A stretch of DNA of 64,000 nucleotides from Rhypophila decipiens (Eukaryota; Ascomycota; Sordariomycetes; Sordariales; Naviculisporaceae). The DNA is taken from the NCBI GenBank assembly GCA_033297075.1, contig MU858055.1, positions 434,001 through 498,000 of the forward strand, in the 5' to 3' direction. The position numbers and the translations under genes were made by a program. The number at the start of each line of letters is the position of its first letter. Position 1 is the stretch's first letter. The notes beneath the pieces are model-generated. The model saw only the letters and a list, made by a program, of their open reading frames with translations, did not search any database and was not told the origin of the DNA. Positions 21,608-33,300 of the stretch are shown piece by piece.

Positions 21608-24600
21608 GGTTGCGGGCAGTTGGGTGCCAGTGACACCCGGGGTAGTCCTGTCACTTGTTTTGTGCGGTTGAGGGGGTATTGGTGGACCGGTGGGTTATGG
21701 GACAGGGTTCCGGGTTGGACAATTCAAAAGATAAAAAAAAAGAGACTCTCTTTTTTTGGGTCCTGGGCTCCTGGTCCCGCGTCTGAGGTTGCGTTCTCGT
21801 CAGAATCCACCACTCTCACTTTCCCACACTGACCACCCCAAAAGGCTCGACGAGACGGCAGTTGGGTTGCGTTGCAATTGTTGGATCGAGCTGAGATTGC
21901 ACTGGACGCGTCGCTTGTTGGATTCCAGAAAAGGATCTGATGGCAGCGCCTAGATATATTGCTGAGTTGACCTGCTGCTGCAGAGGTCCCAATCAATGCG
22001 TCGTATTACTGTATTGTTATCCATACACATCCGGCGCCGTACTGCACAAAGGTCAAGTCCGCCGGTCGTGTCGGGTCGTGCTTTGCGGTGCTGTGACTGT
22101 GCTCTGCTGAGTGCCCGCCCGCGCTTCCTCAGTGAGATTGCTGGCCGGCTGTCGCTCTGGGTGCTGCTGTGCCAGGTTCTGGGTGTCCATCCATATCCTT
22201 GCAGCTGGGATGTCGGGTTCCTGGCGCTGTTCGCTGGGATATGCCTTTGATGATCCAGGCCCCCCGAACCGATGGGGTGCAAGTTGCACGCGTTGTATTG
22301 CAAAACAATGCAAACACACGAGTCACCAAGTCGCAAAAACAGGATCCCCAAAGCAACACACAATAGGGATATTGATTGGAACAGAGGAAAGGGGGGAAAG
22401 GGAAAGGCTCTCAGCTTTGTGGGGGATTCATGCGATGGGGGCCCAGGGTCCATATAGCAATCGGAACCTTAGGACAGATGGGGTCGAGATGGATGGGAAG
22501 GAAGAGAGATTGAGAGATTGATCTTCCCTATCCCTGTCACCCATCTAGTTTGCTAGTGTGTGCCCGCCGTGTGCCCCGTGTGGATGTGGACAGTGTGGCT
22601 CCTCTTCCGTAGCAGAGTCCCAGTCCCAGCTTGGGCTGGTGCGTGCTGTCGTGCTATCGTGCCTTTCCACGGAGTAATGAAGAGCTTGCTGGATTCAGAG
22701 TCACACAGGGAGGAAAGAGCGAGAGAGACAAGCAAACTTGGGTCTAGACAGGGGCCCGGGGGACAAGGCGTTGGAGACCTAGTCCTGGTCAGGAAGCATC
22801 CATCCACTCCAACCACCCCCAAGAGGAAAGGCCAACGAACAGAGCGGGAAAGTGTGAATTGGCAACGAGTACGACGGGCCCCGGGAGGACATGGGAGCCA
22901 AAATACAAAACCAGAAATTTTGGCAGCGAACCCGTTGGGTGGGGTACTTTGGCTGCACCACTTTTTCCTTCTCTCTCCTTCTTTCTCAAGGCCACAAAGC
23001 CAGTCCGCCGTGTCATCTTATCACCGGTGACAGTTTGGCAGTGGATTTAGCAAGGAGCCGGTCTCGAGAGCTGAGCTTGGGAGGCTTTGGAACTGTGGAA
23101 CTGTCTCCATAGCCTTGACCCTGGCTCCTCCATGTCCCCATGTTTCTTGACAAGGCAGGGAAACCGGTAATGTATCCGGGGCGTATGGACAGGGAAGCTT
23201 GGTACCGAAGACTCGCTGTTGGTATCCGTACCGTATGGATGCGCCGTCCCGTTTTGTTATCAAAAACTCTCCGCACCGGCCCGGCGTATCAACAAGCGGC
23301 TTCAACGAGTATCAAATAACAAATATCAACTGCCACCGAAGCAATGCCTTCACATCGAGCACGATGCACAGGGCTCGATAGTTGCCAGCCGATTCACATC
23401 ACTCCGTAATCCATCCTCGTTGAAATTTATAGTAGGTATACAATACCCCGTACGAATGTATTACGCGTAGTGTAATTGCCGGTGGACACTATGTATCCTG
23501 ACGGAAATGGCGAAAGTGGGTGCCGTTGCGTGATTCCACCATCTCTTGGCAGAACCATGGAAGACGCCGCCGTAACAACCAACGTTGCCAACGGGTTTAA
23601 ACGGCGCGGTGCCGCCGTACCGTACGGTGCTGGATAGGCATCCACACCAGTGCCGTGACGCCAGGAAGCAAGCAACACAGCCTTGAATTGGGAGTGTAGC
23701 ACACACACGCGTGTTGTGCATGCCCGCCAAATGGGAAAACGGCGTCGACCACACCTTGTTTCCTCCTCTCCTTGGTGCGGTACTGGGCGGTGCCGTGCGG
23801 ACGTGCGCGTCAGAGAAGCAAAATATTACAGTATGGCGGCGGCGTTGTTGATCCTGCCGCTCCTTGATTCTCGGTTTTTCGAAAATTTTCTCTGATGATC
23901 CAATACTCTAGTGTTCCTCCTTCTGTGGTCCTAGTTGTTGCTGGGACATAATAGCAGAGTAATATTACCTACTAGCGAAGTAGTAGTAGATGGGGTCTAT
24001 CCCTACGGGCAGTAAGCGGATGGACTGTACGGAAAGTACCGATAGCCCGTCCACAGAACTAGCATGCTGGTGTTTAGCTCAGCGAGAATAATTCTGAGGA
24101 CTCGGGCCATCATATGAGGTCGAACGATGTAAGGTTCAAATTTTTCTTCAAGGCCGATGTGAGACACACTGGCCAAGGAGCGGCACCAGCCAACCAACGG
24201 GCAGACGGGACCAGGGAACGGGACGAAGAAAAAAAAAAGAGACATCAGCGACCGGGAACTTCCCCAGCGAAGTTTAGTGCACAGACAAATTCCTTAACCA
24301 CCCACCAGCAACACACGGGACGGGCCCAAGTGGTTTCATTCATGAGAATCAAAGACCCAAGAAACGAGAGGGGACTTTGGCGATAAAACCTGGGGTAAAA
24401 CATGTTTGGTGTACTCCGTACGATTGGTCTCGTGAAATCGGGTTCAGACGTCCAGAGCTCTCTGAGAATGGCAAGGTGGTAAAACAAGAATGGTCTGGGG
24501 ATTTCGCGCTACGGGACAAGATCCCGAGGGAAAAACCACCCAAGAGGGCTGACGACTGACGTTTCCACGGGAAAATTAGCCAGCAAGTCATAGCCAGGTT

Positions 24601-27600
24601 GCACTCGCTCGTTAATTTGTTGGTATATGTAATATTAAACCCAAAATGCGCGTCTTCCTTATAATCCCGCTGCCCGGCTCAAAAGGGCGGAAGCGGAACA
24701 AGTGATGCTTGGAAGCGAAAGAGGGATGGATGGATGGGACCGCATCGTCATCATTACCCACCGGGAAACGAATTCTTGGGACCAGAATGGGAAGGCTGAC
24801 TGACACCACCCATTTCGGTGATAGCTGTTGGTGGTGGTGGTGATGTTGCTACTTGCTGCTCCTGCTAATAACGGTTCGAGGTCAATCGACAACTTGCGAT
24901 GGCATCATCATCATCATTTCTTTGACAAAGTACCACCAGCGTCATCGAGCAGCCATTGGGTCGTTCGCTTCTCTTCCCAAGAGTTCTAATCTTCTCTCCT
25001 TTTCCCCAATCGTCCGTCCAAGCGAGGTTGAGGTGTATAATTGGGCCCTGCCCTGATGCATTCTCGAGGCAAAACATATTAGTTCGTAGCACACACAACC
25101 GAGGAAAATTGGGGAAACCAAGAACCAAGCTTCCATCCACCCAGCAGCAGCAAGGAGACCGGCAATCCATATTGCACCTCCCCTTGTCAGGTTCGTGTCC
25201 CGCCAATCCGTGGTTTGTCCGAGGCACTATATACGGTAGCATGTGTATGTACGTCAACGTCTCGTTTGTTTCCTTCTCCGCCGTGACAGATTGCTGGGTT
25301 GTCCGTCGTGAATTTCCCTCACTTTTCTTGCCCAGCAAAATGTCGCCTTTTTTCCCCAGACGCCGGCTTGGTTACCAGCGGACACTTGTGGTGTTATCCG
25401 CAGGGGCAGATGTCATTTGTGGATCTCGGGGCTACCCTCCCCAGATTTGATTTATATTTAGCTGGCACGTTTTCCCACACGTTCGTGGTGCGCTCAGCTC
25501 AGCTTCAGCCATGGCCCATGCCACGGGGGGAGGGGGTTATTGGGTTTCCCGTGGGTGTGTTTATGCGCGTGTGGGTGACCTTTGGTTTTCATGTCGGTAC
25601 CTAGGGGTCTTGCTGTCCTCGAGCGCTCATGTATGAATTCCGGATCGGGGTATCGAATCCAGAAAATCCATCAAAATAATCCCACGTTGATTAAGCAAGG
25701 GAGATAAATCCAGGCTCAAGGAACATAAGAATGCGCGTTATCAACATATCACAGACTCGCAGTAGGTCATGCGCGTTGAAGCGACCTCGTCGTCGATTGG
25801 GAATCAGGCCCAAGTCGAAACAACTTGCTCTTCCGTTACCGAGTTACTCGGCTGAACCGCGGAAGCGCGTTGATTTTGGTGCCCCGGGACCCCTCCCCGG
25901 AAGCGGGCCGCATCTGACCCGCCCGATCCATCAGAGCTCATGGAATACAATCCCTGAGAATGGGATCAGCACACTTGAGGGGTAACGCGCTCCATGACTT
26001 TGCAAGTTGAGACCTCGGCGTCCCAGACAGAGTAATACCAGTTCAACTTTCCTCATCTTCCTTGCTCATATTGTTGAAACCCAGGGCCCTGGCTCTGGGT
26101 TGTTTTGATAGTTTGGCGACGGTAGACGCACCTGCCTGAGGATCCGAGGTGATGGTGTCGAATTGTGTGCCAATATTCTTACCTCACAGCAGTCAGTCCT
26201 GCGCAGTAGTGTACATGTACATACGTCACAGCATGTCCGCTTCCCCTGAATATCGTCATCCGGGTTGCTGGAGATTTTCAGGCACTCGGCCATTGTGGCC
26301 CTGGTGGCGTTGATCAACCCCCACTCTCCTGGCCTTTGCTCTCTGCCATGGAATCCTCCAGGGTTGTCCGTCCTAGTCCGTCCCAGGCGTTGCGTAGGTG
26401 CACACTAATTGGAGAATGGGCGAACCTATCAAGGCTAGGAGTTCGTGAGGGCTGGTCGGCGATGTTCAGAAAAAGAAACGAGGCCCCCCTGTTAGAGAGA
26501 TCCCAGAGATACGGATCCAAGTGGGAGACCAAGGAGAACCTAGCGCACATCAAACAACATCTGGGAAATCGGTATCACAAACATAGAACTGAGATTGCTG
26601 ATGTCGAAGAAGGAGCGGTAGGAAGTCCAAATGGATGGCTTTTGATGTCCTTGAGATGTAATCCTTGGGGCCCTTTCGCTCATCTCTAACGTCTGAGGAT
26701 GGCACATTCCATGGATCTGAGCGCTGCTGGATTCGCCAGAGGCGTACGGATATGACAAAGCCAAATGGTGGCCGCCACGTACCGGATTTCAGATCTGATA
26801 TCATGCACCATAATCACCCCGCCCTGACAAGTCACATAAAAAGCACGGGATGTTTCGCGGAGAGACTATGAAGAACCACTTGGATAAGACATCGCCATTG
26901 ATACCCAGCGCACCGGATTTGTAGCCGGAAACTAGGGATGCCAAAGCCACGCCGACCTGAGACCGTCTGCGACCTACGGCAGGTCTAGCAATGCCGGCGA
27001 GAATGATGGGTGGCCAACAGCGTTGCCGAGTTTTGAGACATATTCTCAGGCTAGAAGGTTCTTTTCGTCTTTATTTTGTTCTGTCAGGGAGGAAGGTGAA
27101 ATAACCCAGGCTACCCAGCCGTCTGGAAAGTTATGTTATCAATTCACCGTTTATAAAATGACGCAAAGTCTCGCGAGTCGAGGATTTCCTTGCAGCAGGA
27201 TTTCGCCAAAGTTCTGCCATCCATATCAGGCAGCTGCGAGTTCGCAATAGTGATAACTACCTATCGATCCGGGTAGGAGCATGACACGAGCGCGGTGCAA
27301 GACGGATACGCTGGTGGGGGCTGGGCCATTATGGCGTTGGGGGGGCGGAAGGTTCGACTCGTTTTCTAGCGCATGGATTGACCAATAATCGACCAATCAG
27401 CCCTTTCTCTGTGGAATAATTGACCAATAGCGTCCGGCGGGGCAAAAACAATGCAGCCGGCCAATGACGGTCATGGGAGGATCAATGGTGGCCAGTAAGG
27501 ATCCAGCGGGAACCCTGAGCTTCTTGCTTGCAAGGATATCCCATGTTCTGAAGAGATAGTGGGGTCCAACGACTTGAACCCTCCAGTTTCCGGGTCACCG

Positions 27601-29992
27601 TTTTTTCAAGCTCTCTTCAGCCATCAGTTTGTATCGGTACCATACTGGGATCCGTACTGAGATCAGTATCAAGATCGGTGAGAGACCATGTATCCATATA
27701 ACATCATCAAACCCAGAACCCAAACCACTGGAACCGATTATTCACGAAGTTATGAAGACTAGAGCGACTCCGAATAACCCCCGTTACCATCAGCTCTCTA
27801 CAACACTATCGCCTCCCAGTCATGCAAGAGGAACGTCGACTTTCTTGGGATAGTGCGCTTGTGGGGAGAATTCACAGCTTCCTCCCGGAATAACTATGTT
27901 GAGGCTGATGATAAGTTTGAACCATGTTCTTTTTTATCCAACTGACGGTCTCTGGGCTCAATGACTAGTAACGCACAAAGATACAGTCTCCAAGCTTTTG
28001 TTTGTCGTCGGCAACGGCAACCTGTGACAAATCCGTCAATTGATGATACCAACATCAAAAGGTGATTCCACAATGACCCAGAAGTTGCTTCAGAATCAGT
28101 TCACGGCACGAGAGCCCCGTCTCGGGTATAATCTGTCAGAGACTGCGTTTGTCTAGTTAGTTGAATGTGTGACTGACTTTGGAAAAAACTTCCAAAATGC
28201 AGCGAGTTGTTGTTGGTTCTTGAAATCTTTTCGCGATGGAAACAGGCTAAAATCGACGCACTGACGGCGAGGTGGTCACATATTCGGCGGCCAGACCAGG
28301 CCAATGGTGCGGAACCAACGGCACGGGAAGCAAAATCGACATAAAAACGCTGTAGGCCGCTAGACCGGCGCCGATCATTGACAAAGCCATCCCAGCCGTC
28401 TTGAGCCTCTGCTCCAACACATGGCGAAGCCCTCCCTTAAGGGAGATGTAATCCAGAGTTGAAGAGGACTCGGTCTAGAATTATATCTCAAGGGGCGTAT
28501 ATAACTACAACCCTACCAAACAACAGCAACAGCTGCAGCAGACCCAAACGAGGATCTGGAGGTGCTTTTCTCGTCTCTGAAAGGCTGCCGCCATCGCAAC
28601 ACGCCTGAGTGTCCCGTCCCTCCTGTTCCGAAATCTGGAACCTTATTTCACGTTACCGCTTTCTTACCTCTCGAGTCTTGACACCATCTTGCAGCTTTTA
28701 AACAAGCCTATCAGGAGATTCTGATTTCTTATTGGAATGCGGGAGATTATCCGTGTCTGCCGCTTGCCTCACACCCTCATAATTCTGATTGTGTAATACT
28801 CAAAGATCGCGTCGAGAACTTCAGTCATCATTTGCAGTTTCATCATGAATGCTTGCCGGAATCAGCCCACAGCACACCCTCTTGGCCGGACGAAGCAGAA
28901 TATGCCTTCTCAGATCAACCCGATCTCGTCATCGTACGTAGTCCCGAGGGGTTTCGAGATTCTCTTCAGAGTCCAGACAAGCCATCCAGACTTTGGTACG
29001 CTAACTGTCATTCGATCCTTTTGTAACATCGATATGGGCACCAACAGGCTCTTATTTTGACAGATTCTTAGTACCTTATAAAAACAGCCTTACTCCGCAA
29101 GCCAGTTTATATTACTACATCGACGTCGTGCTGGAACCAGGATTGAAGATATTCGGAACCGCAATGTAAAAATTCGGCCCGGAATTGTTCAGCTCTGGGC
29201 AGGGCTCGACAGCCTTCCTACCCTAACTTGCCTACCTGTCATGGATGAATGTACCATGTCACCACAAGGACAGAACAGCAAAAATGACTTACACCCTTCT
29301 GGTGGTCAAACGTGAAACAGTTTGTTCGAGCGACGGATACGCTTGATACTTGGCAGGCCAGACAGAGGCTTTACTGAATCGTACGTTCCGGTAAACTCGA
29401 CGTACACTAGGGTCCTCGACGATAACCCCAATTTTGACAATCTAGATCGAGGACATCAACTGGAAGAAGGGGCCTCGAAGACGGACAGCTACGGATACCT
29501 ACCTCAGGTACCCGCTTCCCTCCATCTCCAAATTACGTACGCAGTGTTTCACAACCAAGGGGAAGCCGCAGAAGGAGAGTCGAGAAAACGAGGCCCACAC
29601 GTGGATGATATATCGGTATCCTTGGCCGAGCATGGCTGGCTGTCCGACGCACCGCATTTAGATCGAGTATCAAAAAACTATTGGTGTTGCTCCTTTTTCG
29701 TCATCTGTTGCTTGATACAGCTGAGAGGTAAGGGCGGCTCGTTTTAGGACATGTTTGTACTCCATAGATTTCCCCTCCTTAATTACTCCATTAGCAGCTA
29801 TCCACCAAGCGTGCCCAAGGGATACGAGAAGACTCCACGAGAATCAATCTTGTCCAACACGAACCCCCTTGCCTAGCTTTCCTAGGTCGGTCTCACAAGG
29901 TTCCCATTTCATGATCCATCGTCGTACACAATCCACCTTCTTGGTCGTATCATGGGTATTGTCGTCGTCGTTAGGATGCGGACCCCTAGAAC
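21608..29992. other. Gene-poor block, part 1
   Basis: About 8.4 kb with no supportable protein gene on either strand. The first ~900 bases are the leader and promoter of the CRIB gene. Frames of 60-170 codons occur but overlap at random, lack domains and have no conserved splice layout. A CCAAT-box cluster near 27.4 kb and several TATCCGTA/TACGGATA-type words are the only structured signals noticed. Base composition is moderate, not the extreme AT expected of strongly RIP-mutated repeats. Confidence 0.45.
27377..27470 (+). promoter_or_regulatory. Cluster of four CCAAT boxes
   Basis: CCAAT occurs at 27382, 27393, 27424 and 27461, all on the plus strand within 84 bp. The word ATTGACCAATA is repeated exactly at 27377-27387 and 27419-27429. 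The fungal Hap2/3/5-type complex binds CCAAT. No gene with convincing coding character starts nearby. Confidence 0.45.
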
Positions 29993-30313
29993 TACTCGTC
30001 AGGGCTAAAAACGCCTACTGACAAGAAGTGGGCCGTTCTTGTCAGGTGCGTTAATAACTACCCGGACCGTTAATAACTACCAAACCAACGACTTGCAACT
30101 TGGTACAGATCGCTAAGGACCCCAAGTCGCAACCCACGTGACTTCCTTTCTCCAAACTTACCCCAAAAACAAAGCGACTTATAAATTGGTGAAAATTACC
30201 AAGAAACTCAAGTACTGCTATTCTGGTAGTTATTAACAGTCCGGGTAGTTATTAACGCACCTGACAAGAACGGCCCACTTCTTGTCAGTAGGCGTTTTTA
30301 GCCCTGACGAGTA
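29993..30313. mobile_element. MITE with 88-bp terminal inverted repeats and TA target duplication
   Basis: The 317-bp element (29995-30311) is bounded by TA on both sides (29993-29994 and 30312-30313). The left arm 29995-30082 and right arm 30224-30311 are exact inverted copies over 88 bp except for one C/T difference. Ends are CTCGTCAGGGC...GCCCTGACGAG. Each arm holds its own hairpin: CTGACAAGAA (30018-30027) pairs with TTCTTGTCAG (30036-30045). Each arm also has two copies of GTTAATAACTACC (30050-30062 and 30069-30081 on the left). The centre (30083-30223) has no coding frame. The TA duplication points to Tc1/mariner (Fot1/pogo) mobilisation. The low arm divergence suggests a recent insertion. 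Confidence 0.9.
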
Positions 30314-33300
30314 ACGGAACACGTTATGCACACGTGGAGTTTCTCTCCGGTGGTTGGTGTTTGGTGACACTTTCCGCAAACACATCACTCCACTATGGTA
30401 TTTGCTGTCCACTGGATTAGGGCAGTTGACTACCTACGGTAGCTACTGCAGGGGCTTGCTCTCCATTTCCTGCCCCAAGGAAGAGGCTTACACCGTCCCT
30501 TTCCCTTGGCTTCGATTTTCCCCACAATCCCAAACAGACGGTGAGCGTATCAAGCTTCAAGTGTGGAAGGTACCTACCTGTACGATTGTAAAGTCGCAAC
30601 TGCTAGTTGCTCTCTCATCAAGAGTGAAACACTTTTAGAGGCTCACCTGAGGAAGGTGTTTCCACTTTACAGGTTCCTCGTGCTAGCCAGGCGGCCTGAC
30701 TGCTGCTCTTACCTCAGCGGAGAGAAACATGTATTGATACTGGCGATATCCGTAGTGTACGGTTAATACGCGGTACAGTATTCCAGTATGTTATTTGGTG
30801 GTACAATACGGATACATAGCACGGATACCATCCCAGGTACAGTAACGTATGGGATATCGGAGCATTACATATGTGCTACCGGTATCCGTAGATGACAGTA
30901 TATCCGTAAACCACCTCAATGAGCTCTGCATCGTCCATCGGATTCCTCTCTTTTCTTCTTTTTCTGTCATACCATTGCCGGGATCCTCATGGATTATTTA
31001 CCGTCCCCGGCCGAGTCCAAGTTCCAACTCGGTACGGACCCGCCATTCGCCGCTTGGGGCGCTCAGGGGACCAACAGTATCTACGGCAGGTAGCCTTGCT
31101 GCAAGTAAGAGATGCGGTGTGATTGATATTCAGGCCTCAACATAACAATCATTTTGACTTTATCCACCAAAAAAGGAGAAAGAGGAAAATCCCGAATAGG
31201 CAAATCGGATTTTGTCCTTTTCGCTCGTTTCTTCTTCTCACTGCTAGCTTGGTATCCTCTTTGACGCAGTGAGATAACTTGGACCCCTCTCAACTCGGAT
31301 TACTACTTGTCTTGGGTTGCTCTTGAGTCTGTCGAAGGCAGGCTTAGATCAAGAGTTATTATGTAACCGACAAGGCCGGCAACAAAAACCTTGGGTGTCG
31401 TCACGGAGACTTCTGGTACGACCATGAGATTAACCCGATGCAGGGGTCGGGAGACAGAGAAAAAGGTCAGAAAGAAAAGAGAGACAAACATGGACAGATC
31501 TGTCCGTCCCCTCACCGTTGTGTCATTGACTAGTTCTCGATAGGTATGGTGCTTAATAGTTGCCGAATATGTCGCCCTACGGTGTGGGTTCGAGAACCAG
31601 TCGGTTTGCTCGCCATGCTCGGTCCGCCGCTTGCTTTGACCCTTTCTCCCCCCGGAGGTACACTAGGTGGATTGTGTGTGTGGTTGGCATCTTTGTTTTC
31701 TATCCGTGTGAATGTCACGGTAGCATAGGTGAGCCGATTGAATCGATATCTACCGTATCCTCCGGGCCAATTGTCCACCAGCATCAGGGGTTTGGTGGCT
31801 CTCTTTTGCCCGAATCGGTGCTGGTGTCAGATCTCCCCGGCACTCGGCGTCCATGCCGTAGAGTCTCGGCCTGAGGGGACCGAGTCAAGGTGACGGTGAG
31901 GGGGCTGGCTGGCGAGATGTCAATGGATCACACCCGCCTTGTTCGGCAAAGGGAGAAAAGCAAAGGGATCGTTGAGAAAGCAGGTGTCAGCCCACGATTC
32001 CAGCCATCTCGATGAAGCTGACGCAGAGAGAGAAAAAACGGTTACACGCGAACCTGTTCGAACATTCTTCGGGTCCAAATCTCCTCTGTCAGGTCTGTGT
32101 GAGACCCTGAGGCTGCAGATATGTTTCCTAAAATGGAAACATGGACCAAAAAAGCTTGGTACCGCGATGTTGATTGGCTGGAAAATCGTATAATTAATAT
32201 ATTGTTTTTCCAATTTTCTCTTCACTCTGCTCTTTTACCACGTTTCTGAGTTTACTGCAATCAAATACCCGCTGCAGTACAGTTACAGCGCATTGACAGT
32301 GGCTGGCAAGTTCCGTATGTCACGGGCAGCCTGCCGGCTGGTCAAAAGACTCTCAACTACAGCGCACTACACACTGAAGGAAAGCTACCCTACATGTATC
32401 CACACCGAACCATGGAAACCTCCCGAGTTTAGGTAAGGAAAGGATCATTTGACAACCAACCATCCGCCAGGAAGAAAAAAATCCTGGTATTTGAACAACA
32501 CAGACCGTGCTCTACATGTGCACTACAGACAACTAGTGTAACGACTACGGCAGGAATCCTTTCGAATAAACTTACCTTGGATTACGTGAAGCTTGAACCG
32601 AGAAGGATGAAAATAGGCCAGGCACTGTATGCACTGCACATACCGTTCTACTGCAACTTGACAGCAGGGCCAGAGGCAGGCATATGCAAGCAGTACCGAG
32701 ACAGCGGGCGCTTTGAGTCCGAGTTTGGAAAGGGTCATCAACCCGTCCAGTTGGGCGTCTGTCATCTGTCAGATTCTAAGGGGTGATGGTGAGTTGTTTG
32801 ACTGAGAAAGTCAGGAAAGAGTAGCATCGAGTCCCGGGATTCTCAGGTTGACAAGATCCTCAACAAATTATTTCTATGTTGCCTCTTTGGGATCAATGTC
32901 TTTCCATACTTGATGGATCGACAAATTGATGTCCTGCAAGACGATTATCTTTTATATTTTGTTTGGTGGTTTCCGTTTCCCAGTCTGCCTTACCGTTACG
33001 CATGCGTACAGCGAAATGTATTTCCGTACATACTCCGCGGGTATCAACCTCCCGGCCGGGACTGTGGGTGTACGGATACCCGGTGTGAGTCCTTCGAGGA
33101 AAGGAAGGGACAACCCGGCCATGATGATGATCCAGCCCAGCACCATTCTTGCCGTTATGTGACAAAGTTGAAGATTCTTGGGTCCAACCCGGTGGATGTT
33201 ATTCTCGGCTCCATAATCCCTTCCCCTCTTTTGGTTTTTTTTACACTACCTTTTGTCATGCTGGTGAACAATGCGTTTACATATCTATGGATATGTTTGT

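Noticed and set aside
22000..23100. Many overlapping frames on both strands near 22-23 kb
   Set aside because: Mutual overlap on both strands is typical of moderately GC-rich non-coding DNA; it is the likely leader and promoter of the CRIB gene.
28845..29159. Possible small two-exon gene behind a TATATAA box
   Set aside because: A GTACGT donor and a GCTAAC branch exist, but the only acceptor keeping the frame is about 57 nt past the branch, too far, and the peptide has no recognisable features.
29322..29747. 141-codon frame on the plus strand
   Set aside because: No domain, no codon bias and no splice partner; expected by chance in a 15-kb gene-free block.
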